A DNA stretch of 64,000 nucleotides from Gymnothorax reevesii (GCA_029721435.1 CM056576.1:116673166-116737165), one strand, 5' to 3'; positions 1-10,624 are shown, counted from the stretch's first letter. Made by a program: numbers and translations. The notes: a model not told the origin generated them from the letters alone.

Positions 1-123
1 GATCCCCAATATCGTCCAACATCTGCATAGATACCGTCACAACAGAGTGTGAGTTAAAGGTCTGAGTAAGTAGCACAGGTGTGATGGTCCTGTCCTTCAG
101 GCCCTCCGCCCTTCTGCTGTCTG

Positions 124-171
124 CACCTCCACCTCAACGAGCAGCAGATGTGGCTCGTTGAGGTGGAGGTG
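124..171 (+). repeat. Perfect 18-bp stem, 12-nt loop
   Basis: cacctccacctcaacgag at 124-141 is exactly complementary to ctcgttgaggtggaggtg at 154-171. It lies about 10 bp upstream of the TATAAA box. The equivalent hairpin in the second unit (413-460) has a mismatch and a longer loop. Confidence 0.8.
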
Positions 172-181
172 CTGTGAAGAG

Positions 182-187
182 TATAAA
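182..187 (+). promoter_or_regulatory. TATA box of first LTR-like unit
   Basis: TATAAA in the context gaagagtataaaggagc follows the GC-rich hairpin at the spacing expected for an LTR core promoter. The second unit keeps it as TATAAAAG at 471-478. That both copies keep it supports a promoter origin, but activity is not shown. Confidence 0.45.
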
Positions 188-652
188 GGAGCGCCACTGC
201 CAAACTGTCAGTGCAGCTGCATTCTGTGTTTTACTCTGTGTATTGTGGAGCCGTTTTTGGTTGCCGCTGCTCTCCTCTTTGTTTTTATTTTTCAAATTAA
301 ATGTTTATTTATATTTTTACTCAACCTGTGCATTTGGGTCCCTTTCTTTGGTCTTGGGTACATGGTCCCAGTGTGATGGTCTGGCCCTGCAGGCCCTCCC
401 CCCTCCTGTTTGCACCTCCACCTCAACGAGCTACAGCTGCTGCTCCTTGAGGTGGAGGTGATATGAAGAGTATAAAAGAGCTGCACTGCCATTTGGGCAG
501 TGCAGCTGCATTCTTGTTGGTAGGCTGTACCGTATGGAGCCCTGTCTATTTGCCGCTGCTCTCCTATGTTTTGTTTTTAAAGATTAAATCTTTATTTGTA
601 TTTTACTCAGCCTGTGCTCTTGGGTCCCTTATTTCTGGTTTGTGTACATGGT

Positions 653-757
653 CCCAGTGCCCGCTGGCTTATTGCCTTCAGCTGGCGGGGGCAAAACCAT
701 GACACCCAGTGCCCGCCAGCTTATAGCCTTCTGCCGGCAGGACCAAACCACGTCAGC
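653..757 (+). repeat. 52-bp GC-rich tandem doublet
   Basis: Two adjacent copies begin with CCCAGTGCCCGC at 653 and 706. Each holds an internal inverted repeat (GCTGGC...GCTGGCGGG type). The block abuts the last LTR-like unit, whose end it resembles (CCCAGTG), so it may be a further amplified part of the same repeat. Confidence 0.6.
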
Positions 758-759
758 AG

Positions 760-2070
760 GGTAAAAAATAAAAAGTTTTCAAAAACCTGTATGTGGAATT
801 CAGTATTGTATTTGATGAAATATTCTTCAGTATACTAAAGTCAAAAGACATTACACTAAAATGAAGGAGCATCTATCTGTATGCGTTTATGTGTATGTCT
901 GATTTTCTCTGCAACCGTTTATGGAACTGACTCCACTTCACACTTGGTGGGTGTATTGTTGCGCGCCCAAGGAAGCACTGAGGGTCGAGTGTCCCTTTGT
1001 TTGGCTGAGCGGTTCTCAAGAAAGCCGCAATCAGCAATATCACTGGCCAAGTGATCGGCACATTCTAAACAGGCATGTTTTGAACGGGCACTGCACTAGT
1101 TTCCAAGTAATACAGAACTCTATATTTTAAAATTCATTGCTTCATGGAACTTCTGTCATTTTGAGTGACATGGTCAATTAACCCTCTGGACTTGGGCACT
1201 GACGTACTGAATGCCTATTTTCAGTTCACTGATGACTATTTGTGATTACATTTAACAAATGTATTACATATTTTAAACAGGCAGGACTAACTCAAAAATA
1301 AAATATAGGGACCGATTCGAGGAAGTCAGTCCACATTTAGGTACGTGGTGGAGAATGATTAGCTTTTCACCTACAATGATATAGGAATTGCTACATCAAA
1401 CTTATGCTTTTGCTTCTTGGAAACTGATATAAAAAAGTTACATAGGGAAAATATTTGTTTGAAGAAAATTAATTTTCATTCATTAGATTCTCAGATAAAT
1501 TGAAGAAATTCCTGAAAATCCAGGAATGTGTGTTGATAAACCAGCAGAGTCGCTGTTATTTATTTGAAAGCCATTTAAAACTGTGCGTAGCCAGATGTTG
1601 ACTTGATTTTAAATGTTTGAAGTCTGTAGACAAAACATAAAATAGCTTAACATACATTTGTTTACGCTATGTTATCTAAATGTGTCCTATATTTCCTAAA
1701 TGTACTGTATGTACCGTGTAAAACACAGACTTAAGCTAAATGTCAGAGATATTATGAGCATTTGAAAACCATAAATGTACGTTTCGATGGAGTGACATGT
1801 GGGTCTGTTTAGATTTAGCGTCGTGGGGCTATACTTGGAGGCAGCGCATGCTGATTAATTCTGTTAGAGTCTGGGCTCTGCTCTACCCATCTGCTCCAGT
1901 GCATAACAGTTCACCTCCCCAACTAAATACCAACTTCTAGTTTACTGCTTGATAACCTTTTTACCAGAAAAATGAACATGAACCCTTCCCATGCCAAGGG
2001 CTCATCTGGGCTCAACATATGGCTCAGAAAACGTGTCTGCCAAAAATGGACTAATAACCCCTCTGCACCA
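760..2070. other. AT-rich intergenic sequence
   Basis: No coding frame, RNA gene or recognised repeat covers this stretch. A TTAACCCTCTGGA motif at 1179 resembles one end of TTAA-inserting MITEs, but no matching opposite end was found. Confidence 0.5.
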
Positions 2071-2076
2071 CTGTGG

Positions 2077-2113
2077 ACACACACACACACACACACACAC
2101 ACACGCGCGCGCA
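2077..2113. repeat. (CA)n(CG)n microsatellite
   Basis: An uninterrupted CA run passes into a short CG run. A compound dinucleotide repeat, likely polymorphic. Confidence 0.95.
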
Positions 2114-2114
2114 C

Positions 2115-3130
2115 TTAAACTGATGCAGACGCAGTAATAGGTGTAGGAATCGATTCCGACAGTGAACAGTAATGAAGCCAATAACGAATATTGAATCTGT
2201 GAGTGAGTTCATATCTATAAAATTAAATGGGAATTAATTTTGCTCATTTTCTTATTTGGCCTTCGATATAATTAAGTGTTGAATCCTCAATGAGTCCGAC
2301 CGCTTTTTGTATCATGTGTAGCCTCAACAGAATCTAGCCTCTTCACGTTTTTATCATCTTTGCCATTTGCTCACAGTCAGATAGGAGCACTATACTGTCT
2401 AGAAGCCATAACAAACTGTGTTTGCCCCCAGAGGTTGTCTGGGGTCCACTATATCCCAACTAAGTGTAAAGTCACTTTTGTCCGCTGTGAAAATCATCAT
2501 ATATTTATGTATTCTGCTCTAATAGGGCAGTATTATATTGGTACTTAAATCAGCACATTTAATGTTAGAGTTTCAACACCCACTCTTTTCGGGCTCAAGT
2601 GTGTATATTTTCTTAATTTGCCTTTGCCAGGCCTGATCTCCAACACACCGTCGAGCTCTATTTCTCCTCGTAAGCTATGCAAAGCCTTACAGTATGAGAT
2701 GGGGGGGGGAAAAACACTTCTTAGCGTGGAGCTTTTACTTTTAAAAATAGGGCAAGGAATCGCATGAAAAAACTTGTAAATTGGGTCCGTGATTTTTTTT
2801 TCCCCTAGAAAACCTCAGCCTACAAGGTCTTGTCTCTGAGGGCTCAAATATGGCACAGTGGGAAACCATTGAGATGCTAATTTGGTATCCAACCTGCTGT
2901 GCTCATAGTTCTGTGTGGCCGTGAAGCAGAATGGCAAGGTCGTACAAACATTACTCAGTGATGCTATCTTTGTGCCATAGCTAGATATGTGTGGGCACCA
3001 GTGGACACACGTACCATCGGTCAAATTGCATGTTCTTCACTGTATTCCCAGGGGACCACCGCCAGCTTGTATTTTGAAATGTAATCAACAACATAATGTA
3101 TCTTGTAGTATGTGACCCTGAGTCTTAAAA
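2115..3130. other. Intergenic sequence
   Basis: Nothing recognisable beyond homopolymer runs (G9 near 2703, T9 near 2792). Open frames here are short and without domain signature. Confidence 0.5.
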
Positions 3131-3139
3131 ATAAAATGA

Positions 3140-3590
3140 CATGGTCAACAACATCTCCATCAAGGCTGAAGCAACACACCAAATTTGGTTGTCCTATCTG
3201 TAATAGTTTCTGAGAAAAGTTATCCCCTTTCTCTCTGACGGACAGACGGACGCACACACGCACGCACACACGCACGGAGAGACGGACAGACGGACGGAGG
3301 TCAAACCTATATCCCCCTCCCACTTCGTGTTGGCGGGGGATAACAAGTCGACATGGTCTACAGCATCCCCCGCCAATCGTGTGCTTCTTATTTTCAAACT
3401 CTATCAAGGCCTTTATGGTCTGAAGCTACATACCAAATTTGGTTGTCCTGTCTGTAATAGTTTCTGAGAAAAGTTGTCCCCTTTCTCTCCGACGGACGGA
3501 TGGACGCAGTCACGCATGCGCGCACGGACGCATGGGCGGAGGTCAAACCTATATCCCCCTCCCACTTCGTGTTGGCGGGGGATAAAAACC
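3140..3590. repeat. Paired ~180-bp repeat with GACGG core and hairpin end
   Basis: Two direct copies (about 3160-3345 and 3405-3585) share ACCAAATTTGGTTGTCCT, TAATAGTTTCTGAGAAAAGT, CCCCTTTCTCT, a variable GACGGACG/CACG tract, GGTCAAACCTATATCCCCC and a terminal hairpin (tatccccc...gggggata). The order is identical in both and only the simple tract differs in length. The short frames reading through it are not genes. A related architecture, with GCGGTTTTTGAGAAA, GACGGACG and TATATTCCCCC, recurs at 53.15-53.53 kb. I know repeats of this layout as widespread dispersed elements but cannot assign a class. Confidence 0.6.
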
Positions 3591-4248
3591 TGGAAGGGAA
3601 TCACAAGGTCACATTACGAACCATCTAGCTGCTTTATCTAACTTAAATACAATAATTCCAACACAACCATAAACAACTGAGCTCTGATTTTCCTATTGCT
3701 TATCAAGGGGTATATGGGTCTAGTGTGCTTTGGCGGAGTCTTGTTAAAAGTGATGTAATTATTGGCAGGTAGAGCATCCCTGTCATGTTTTTCACGATTG
3801 ACTGCACTGTTCAAAATGTCCTCCATTTCCAGTACTTTAATATCTTGAAAGTTCTACTGTGTCGAGTTTTTGTTTGTGTTGATAAATGAAGCCCTTGGAA
3901 CTTTTTAACCTTAATGAGAAAAACACTTCAGCCCTGACAACCCATCTACCATATTTATATTTAATTTGTAATGAATGCTCTATTTATTTTGTTTGGTGCT
4001 TAATAGATCTGCTTTTGAGACGACAACGTGTCCTACCTACAGAACAGGTTGCAATATACATCGCCCATGTTAAACTGAGAGCAACTGCAAAAGAACCTGG
4101 TACCTATAAGCAGATCGAAACAGCCAGTGGAAGCAGGGGTGATTGAGGGTGAGTGCAATTCTGCAAGATACAGCCAGAGCAGCATGCAAAACAGCGCGGG
4201 GCAAGCAACATATGTGAAGTCTGATTGGTATTTTACAAATAACGCCAG
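3590..4248. other. Intergenic sequence
   Basis: No repeat or gene recognised. The open frame at 3886-4146 has no domain signature and is treated as chance. Confidence 0.5.
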
Positions 4249-4395
4249 CGATGCGATTGGATTGGTATGACAATATGTAGCAATGAATACATGTGATAAC
4301 ATATTGTGATTGTATATGTGGTTAGGTGAGAATGACAACATTTGGCAATGTGTGCTTATGAACGGATGAGAATGACAACAGGGTGATATGTGTAT
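4249..4395 (+). repeat. ~43-bp minisatellite, block 1
   Basis: Degenerate units built on tgattggatgagtatgacaa followed by a variable ATGTAGTGATATGTG segment. The same unit resumes at 5447 and again at 7525, so this is the left part of one array interrupted by insertions. Confidence 0.7.
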
Positions 4396-4698
4396 ATACA
4401 CTTGAAGCAATTCTTACCTTTCTGGCATGTCGCACAGCACTTCGTAAAAATTTGAAGATGAACAACTCCGCCTCCCTTCAAAGTCCCACCGTCGTCCCCG
4501 ATTGCCAGACTTCGCCTACAAAAAAAAAACTAATGTATGGTGGTTCGTCAGACTACAAAGGAACTAAACGTTACAAGGGCATTTTATTTTATACCACATA
4601 TAGAATTGAATATTATGTAATTACTGATGGTTAGTTTTCACTTACCGGTGTCCCTGAATCTGACTCCATTGACCCGTTTCACTCTCCTATGGAAAAGA

Positions 4699-4753
4699 AT
4701 ATTGCGTGCGGCACAAGGAAGTGAGCTGCTCACTTCCTCATGTCACACGCAAT
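4699..4753. repeat. ~54-bp near-perfect palindrome
   Basis: Left arm atattgcgtgcggcacaagg and on to GTGAGC pairs with the right arm ending cacacgcaatat. The arms meet with essentially no spacer and about four mismatches. A short MITE-like foldback inside the sequence that separates minisatellite blocks 1 and 2. Confidence 0.75.
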
Positions 4754-4789
4754 ATACTTTTATACAGATTACTGTTCATTTAAGCAAGA

Positions 4790-5185
4790 TAGTGGTGTAT
4801 GGCAGTCAGGGATACTTGTAGACGTGGTCGGGATCACAATGAGGACAAAAGCGTGTAGGTTCGCTTCTCTCAGGCGGTTCCGGACAGTTTGAGGTGTGAT
4901 GCGTCTGTTGTGCAGACCAACTGTTTCATCTGCTGTGCGTATTGCTGGTCTGAGGCGATCTCGCAAGTGGAGAAGCCGGATGTGTCGATGTTGTGGTCAT
5001 GTGGTCACACGTGGACGACGAGGGTGAGGTTGATTTGCTGTACTGCCAGTCTGTCTAAAACGAACTTTTAAACCACCAATTGTCCGATTGTGAACATTCA
5101 GCTGCGCAGCAACCGCTCTGGTGGACATTCCTGCTTCCAGCAATCCTATGGCGCGTTCTCGCATGACTTGCGACATTTGTGGCAT
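4790..5185 (-). pseudogene. Tc1-like transposase N-terminal fragment
   Basis: The frame from 5185 starts MPQMSQVMRERAIGLLEAGM and runs through the first helix-turn-helix of Tc1 transposases (A-V-A-A-Q-L-N-V...R-T-I) and the GRPR-type hook (here HPRRPRVTT). After a frameshift near 4990 it continues with RLRPAIRTADETVGLHNRRI and TPQTVRNRLREANL, the second HTH. The catalytic DD34E domain is absent, so no active enzyme can be made. In intact relatives the protein binds the terminal repeats and performs cut-and-paste transposition at TA. The start is the only ATG upstream of the first HTH. Confidence 0.8.
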
Positions 5186-5450
5186 GGTGACTTTTGATGA
5201 AATTTGACACTTTGGGGTGGCCTTTTATTGTCCTCAGTTTTAGGGAGTGTCTGAGCTCTTTTCTCACTATTTGAGCAGTATCTGCACATGCCACACCTGC
5301 GTTGTGGGTGGAATTAATGCACAAATTTTGTATACAAATCAAGACAAATAACAATTTTTTTGCGCAATTAAGACATTATCAGCTCATTTAGGGTTCCACA
5401 TTTCATGGTAGATAAATAATTTTCATGGGGCGTTTATATTTTTGTTAAGT
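4790..5450 (-). mobile_element. Truncated Tc1-like element (copy B)
   Basis: The minus strand reads from a terminal sequence at 5427-5450 (AAAAATATAAACGC type, as in Tc1 elements of this group) through a ~240-bp leader into a transposase N-terminus. The 3' half is missing. The flanks are minisatellite on the right and, beyond about 390 bp of unassigned sequence, minisatellite on the left, so the element landed inside the array. Confidence 0.65.
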
Positions 5451-5676
5451 GTAATTGGATGAGTATGACAGTGTGCAGAGATGTGTGTAAGGGATTGATC
5501 ATGACAACATGCAGTGATGGATATATGTGACTGGATGAATATAACCACTTACAGTGACATGTGCATGTGATAGGTGGAGCATGATAACATGTTGTTATGC
5601 CTGTATGCAATTGGATGATTATGAAAACACATGGTGATATGTGTTTGTGATTGGATAAGTATGATGACATGTAGTG

Positions 5677-5712
<36 letters not shown>

Positions 5713-6065
5713 GTGTGTGACTGAATAAATATTTTAAAAAATGTAGTGATGTGTGAATACAGTTGGATAAGTATGACAATGTGCAGTGGATTCCATGTGA
5801 TTGGATGAGCATGATTATATGTGGCGATGCATGAATTTATTACTTAAGTATGACACTGTGCAGTGATGTGTACATGTCATTGGATGAATATGACAACATG
5901 TAGTGATATGTGCTTGTCATTAGATAGGTTTGTATATCATAAGTATGATAGCATGTAGAGGTGTGTGCGTGTGTGTGTGTGTGTCTGTACGTGTGCTGGC
6001 ATGTGTGTGTGTGTTTGTGTGTGCATGACATCATGTATTGAAGTGCATATGTGATTGGATGAGAA
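5447..6065 (+). repeat. ~43-bp minisatellite, block 2
   Basis: Around a dozen degenerate units with (T)GATTGGATGA(G/A)TATGACA and ATGT(A/G)(C/G)AGTGATGTGTG. Two GT-rich expansions lie inside (5679-5719 and about 5960-6025), apparently grown from the GTGTGTG part of the unit. Histidine- and threonine-rich frames on the minus strand are translations of this array. Confidence 0.8.
5679..5719. repeat. (GT)n microsatellite
   Basis: GT run with one GC interruption, inside minisatellite block 2. Confidence 0.95.
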
Positions 6066-6084
6066 AGAGGACGAGGTATTACGA

Positions 6085-7510
6085 CACAGCTGTGGACAAA
6101 TTTGTTCGTACCCCAATAAAACATTATAAATCATCGCGTTATGTTTCAAACCAAATGTTTAATCCTAATTAGTGTTGCAGGTGTCCTCAATCTTTTTATC
6201 AGCCATTCACCCTATTTACACGGAGACAACTCGGTATCATTGCCTGCAACATATCATATCATAGCTCTGTATCATTGCCTGCAACAAACTGAACACAGAC
6301 CAGAGCAAGCAAAGGAGAGAGTTATCTGAGGAGCTTGGAAGAGAATTATAGTTAAAGGTAAAGGCAATAAGAACATCTCAAAGCAGCTTCATGTTCCCGT
6401 CACTGTAGTTACTAATATCATTAAAAAGTATTAGGTCCATGGGACAGCAGCCAACCTCCTAGGTTGTGGCCGCAAGAGGAGTTGTATCTCTAGGTTGATC
6501 AGAGGAATAGTGCAGATGGTAGACGAAGAGCAAAGAAAAACATCCAAAGACATTCGAGCTGAACTCCCAGGTCAAGGTACGTCACTGTCTGATCGCACCG
6601 TCCGTCGCCTTTGAAGAACAATGGGCTCCGTGGAAGAGAACTGAAGAGGACCCCACTACTCAAAGAAAAACCAGACTGGAACTTGCTAAAACACATGTTG
6701 ACAAGCTGCTAAATTTCTGAGAGAATGCCCTTTTGACAGATGAGATAAATATGGAGCTTTTTGGGTTATCGCATCAGCTTGTTCAAAGATGGAAAAATGA
6801 AGCTTTTGAAGAGCAGGACACCATATCTACTGTGAAATATGGCGGGGGCTCGGGTATGTTTTTTGGGCTGTATCTGGCTCTGGATGTCTTGAGTCTGTGC
6901 AGGGCACACTAAAGCCTCAAAATTATCGAGGCCTCTTGGAGTGAAGCTTACTGCCCAGTGTCAGAGAGCTCAGCCTCAGTTGCATGTCATGGGTTCTCCA
7001 AGAGGATAATGACCCAAAACAAACAAATAAAAGCACCCAAGAGTGGCTGAAAGAAAAACAAAACAAAACATTGGACTATTCTGAGATGGCTTCTGTGAGC
7101 CATGATCTAAATCCAATTGAAAAACTACTGGAAGATCTGAAAAGTGCAGCGTGGTGAAGGAACCCTTCAAACCTGTGGCAGCTAGCGCAGTTTGCTAAGG
7201 AAGAGTGGGCCAAATTACCTAATGGCAGATGCCGAAGTTTGACAGCTAGAGATTGCTTGTTGGCAGTGATCACTGCTAAAGGTTGTGAAAAAAAATATTA
7301 AGTTGAGGGTACCATCTTTTTGTCTGTGCCTTTTTCATTTGTTTTATTGTGTAAAGTATTCAGTAGGATCAAGAATCAAAAGCAGAGTCTGATTTGTGTT
7401 AAACATGAAATAGGTAACGATGATTTCCAATTACTTTTGTCAGTTTGACGTTGTTTTGGAGATAGTTTTGGGTTCTTTCTTTCCTGGAAGGGTACCAACT
7501 TTTGTCCATG
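6085..7510 (+). mobile_element. Tc1-like element (copy C), complete but decayed
   Basis: Terminal inverted repeats are visible: ctgtggacaaatttgttcgt then ACCCC at 6089-6114, against ggtaccaacttttgtccatg at 7491-7510. Length of about 1.4 kb fits Tc1. Minisatellite units lie directly outside both ends (to 6065 and from 7525), which fixes the insertion as younger than the array. Confidence 0.75.
6345..7300 (+). pseudogene. Tc1-like transposase pseudogene
   Basis: Conceptual reading in shifting frames gives an N-terminal HTH (K-A-I-S-K-Q-L-H-V-P...T-N-I-I-K-K), a GRKR-type hook (CGRKRS), a second HTH region (K-D-I-R-A-E-L...S-D-R-T-V-R-R-L), LLTDEINMELFG in place of the usual WSDET...IELFG block, a PKHTA-equivalent region with DN lost, and the C-terminal block ending around 7300. 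Many stop codons (for example after RTVRRL at 6612) and frameshifts make it dead. It lies centrally between the two inverted ends, as expected. Function in intact relatives: DDE cut-and-paste transposase. Confidence 0.8.
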
Positions 7511-7524
7511 TATGCGACGATATT

Positions 7525-7622
7525 TGTGATTGGAAAGAGTGACAACGTGTTGTGAACTGCGTATGTAATTGGATGAATATGACAACATGCCGTGAAGCAT
7601 GTGATTGGTTTAATATGAGGAC
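7525..7622 (+). repeat. ~43-bp minisatellite, block 3
   Basis: Two or three units (tgattggaaagagtgacaac; taattggatgaatatgacaa; GTGATTGGTTTAATATGAGG) continue the array immediately after the Tc1 copy C end. Confidence 0.7.
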
Positions 7623-7624
7623 AC

Positions 7625-9675
7625 AAGGTCTTGTTACCAAACTTGCTCAATATATTTCACTGTATTTAACTTTACACACTGAACATGGCACACATTAATT
7701 ATCAACGGCGCCAAGATTTCTGTTACACTTGTGTTAAATGCACATGCGATAACGTGAAGTTGTACAATCGACTCGGGCCCTTCGAAGAAGAGCTAACGCG
7801 TCCTCGAATGTGTGCCGCTGAACAAACGGGACCCATTTTCCCCGTACTTGAAGCGTTTGCTTCCGCAGATTGATCTGTGTCCTTCTGCATAATTACCCGC
7901 ACCATTCTGTTTCTCAGCAGTGCGTGCAATCGCTGTTGCTGTGTTTTCCCAATGGCTCATAACTCAGTTAAGGTATAATGGTTCCTCGATGACAGTGAAT
8001 GCAGTGAGGGAGAGAAACCAGTGCTGAGTCTGGTGTTTTGGTATTCCCGTCAGTCCCTCTGTGATTTCCTCGTGCCCCCCTGAGATATTTTGTGCCCATA
8101 AGATCTATAGCACTGCATTACAGTAAAGCCCACGGTAACTCCCACTGGAAAAGCAAAGCTTTCGCACAGCTTAATCCTGCAGGATGATGCACGGAATTTG
8201 AACTTACACCCCAAGAAGTGTTTGCACGATAAATATCTTTCCTCTGTCGTACCTTTATTTAATTTATGAGGAAAACAACAACGTAGTATTACACGCATTT
8301 GTTTGCCATAGATATTGTTTAATTGCACATGAAATGGGAATTTGCTATAAGGTATTTTGAACACGTTTTTGTCCTATTTCTGTGAACATGCTGCCCGTAA
8401 TGACTCTGGAAAAGGCGAGCTAGATTTTTGTGTAAGATTTGTGTTGCTATAAAACCAAGTAATATAGCATATATTGAATTGGATAAAAGATAACCTCTTT
8501 AGTGGTTTTCCTGTTTCAATTTTTCTGCCTTGCGTTTCTTTAATACCCACATCTGCGGCATGAAAGATTAGATTAGTATTGCATTTTTGCTTTCATTTTG
8601 GCCTCATATTTATCAGGCATTTGGAATTAGCATGAGTACCGAAGAAAAGGCTGTCAGAAACTAAGGGTTTGGCCCAGGCCCTGGAACTCTGAATGTATGA
8701 GCATTGCTGTTCGTACTGCCTGTCTGTCTCCATGCATTTATAGCATACACAGCACAGCCTGCTACACAGGGGACTAAGAATGAGACTGAGAAGTGTGTGT
8801 TTTGATATCTCCAGAGTCTGTAAGTAGGTGTTTGTTGAGGTGAGACAGATGTTGGGGTAATTACTTGCTGCTCTTCTCGGGAGCCACAGCCAGTCTGGCA
8901 TTTAGACAGCCAAACCTCTCTCATCCTCCTCCCACCCCCCACCCCCTTATAGTGTAGCACATCCAAGTTCCACCCCAAATTGGCCAGCTTGCAGGCTGGG
9001 CACAGTTCATTCAATATTATTAATGAGGAGCCAGCGAAGCAGGGTTGCCAGACTTTAGGCCGCATATAAAGGATTGTAGAACATCAATTGTGAGGAGATG
9101 CACTGAACTATTGATCTGTATAGCCTGTTTAAGTCAGATGTGTTAAGCATGATGTGCCAGTTCATCTTGTTTAAAATGAAAATGCGAAGCAGCATTTCTG
9201 AAAAGGCCATAGAGTCATTCAATTCAATCTAATACATGTGTTCTTTGGGGAATCATTGTGGTCACAGTGCTGTCGTAATATTACTGCACAAAGGTATGGT
9301 TCTTTCAGTTCTATTCACCAACACAACTGCCTGTTCGTGGTCACACATGACCAGTGACAACTCACTATGCCGCACATCACACAACAGACAACCGAATTAA
9401 AGATGCAATGTATTTTTGCATTAAAATTTCAAAAAACAACGATAGGTATTTTATTATGTTTTCTGTGCTGTGGGCTTATATTGTTCTGACTTTTTCCAAC
9501 AAAACGTTCAAAAACAAGAAAAATCCAAATTCAATCAAAGATGTGTTTTACTTGGTCGCCTGTCAATGCTGTGATATTCCATTTACCCCTAACACTTGCT
9601 GTAAGTTCTGGACAGACATAGTCAGATGATATGTGCTGTAAGAGAGGGAACTCAACATACTAGTCAGCTAGCCAC
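7625..9675. other. Intergenic sequence, partly CpG-rich
   Basis: No gene recognised. 7690-7930 has more CpG than its surroundings and no stop in two frames over about 60 codons, but neither translation resembles a known domain. 8050-9060 holds frames up to 134 codons without domain signature. Confidence 0.45.
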
Positions 9676-9678
9676 TAT

Positions 9679-9900
9679 ACCAGCGGTTCTCAAACTAGTT
9701 CCTGGCGCCCCACTGTGTATGCTGGTTTTTGTTACCACCACACCTGCAATCTTAGACTTTTAACAAGGTATCGATTTGTCTTAATTAGCAGCATTCCATG
9801 TTTAGAGCAGTTATTTACCACATTTAGCTGCATTTTTATGGAAACATCCACTGTGCCATGAAGAATAAAAACCCTCAAACATGTTATGCTTATTTTTCCA
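9679..9900. repeat. Interspersed repeat starting CAGCGGTTCTCAAACT
   Basis: ccagcggttctcaaactagt and on through TGTGTATGCTGGTTTTTGTT and acttttaacaaggtatcgat match the start of a dispersed repeat that I recognise from many fish genomes. The far end is not clear. Class uncertain, probably a non-autonomous DNA element. Confidence 0.45.
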
Positions 9901-10208
9901 TATTGTGAGGATTTGCAGATAAAAAAAAAAATTCTAAACAGATCAAACTAGAGTCTGAGAAGATCAGTAAGCTCCAAATTGGGTTGCTGAACACAGGTGT
10001 TTTGAATTCTTTCAAAATAATCTCCCTGAACTTAATAAAATGAACATAAAACGAAATGGCCCACAGGAAAAGTGTCTTGCTCATCTGTTGCTCAATCTCG
10101 TCTCTTGAGATGAATTTGAGCTTCTCATATTTGTATTATTCTGTGATCATTTGTTTCTGAGTTACTTCTCCTAAAGGTCCCTTAGGAGCAAGAGATGAGC
10201 TAAAAAGA

Positions 10209-10619
10209 GACAAGACATCACTGAGACAAAGGAAGTTGAGTTGAGATAATCATTTGAGCAATACTTGAGAAGTGGGATAAACAGAGGAGATCTCATAATT
10301 GTATGCTCCTGATCTCAATTATGTCTTGGTTATTTTGAAGGAGAATTAAACAGAACAATAAAAAAAAAAAAAGATTTCTACAGTAATCACAGGCAAAACC
10401 GAATAAAAGTTTCCCCAAAAAACATAATTCTGCATCTCATTGCTTGGAGGATTTTGAAGGTTTTTTTAGTTGTTCTCTTAAATTCTCCTTCAAAAAAACC
10501 AAGACATAATCGAGATCAGGGTCATACAATAATGAGATCTGCTCTGTTTATACCACTTCTCAAGTATTGCTCAAATGGTTATCTCAACTCAACCTCCTTT
10601 GTCTCAGTGATGTCTTGTC
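10209..10619. repeat. Foldback element with 139-bp arms
   Basis: 10209-10347 and 10481-10619 are reverse complements of equal length, with about nine mismatches by eye and no gaps. The outer ends are gacaagacatcactgagaca; the inner ends are ttttgaaggagaatt. The 133-bp loop is AT-rich and not repeated. No transposase is present, so this is a MITE-like or foldback structure. Related motifs (CTCTTGAGATGA, CAAGAGATGAG) just upstream at 10095-10200 hint at further decayed copies of the same family. Confidence 0.85.
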
Positions 10620-10624
10620 AACAA

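Larger units (their letters stand above)
80..660 (+). repeat. Two tandem ~290-bp LTR-like units
   Basis: Two head-to-tail copies start with TGTGATGG at 80 and 372, so the period is about 292 bp. Each has the same order of parts: a pyrimidine-rich block, an inverted repeat built on cacctccacctcaacgag, a TATAAA box, a GC-rich block with CAGTGCAGCTGCATTC, an ATTAAA polyadenylation-type signal, then CTGTGC-TTGGGTCCC and CATGGTCCCAGTG. U3-TATA-R-polyA-U5 order with TG at the start is what LTRs of fish Gypsy-like elements look like, so I infer an LTR-derived tandem pair or satellite. No Gag, Pol or primer-binding site is seen between them. Confidence 0.5.

Noticed and set aside
3021..3604. Arginine/serine-rich minus-strand frames up to 128 codons
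   Set aside because: They run through the GACGG repeat pair, and the same peptide appears twice because the DNA is duplicated.
4249..6065. Regularly spaced repeats as a possible CRISPR array
   Set aside because: Repeat units are diverged and contiguous with no unique spacers, and the DNA is vertebrate; it is a minisatellite.
5549..6149. His/Thr-rich minus-strand frames of 70-94 codons
   Set aside because: They translate the ~43-bp minisatellite and its GT expansions.
8593..9065. Minus-strand frames of 102 and 134 codons
   Set aside because: No domain, no splice or promoter context, and the two overlapping frames are equally open; treated as chance.
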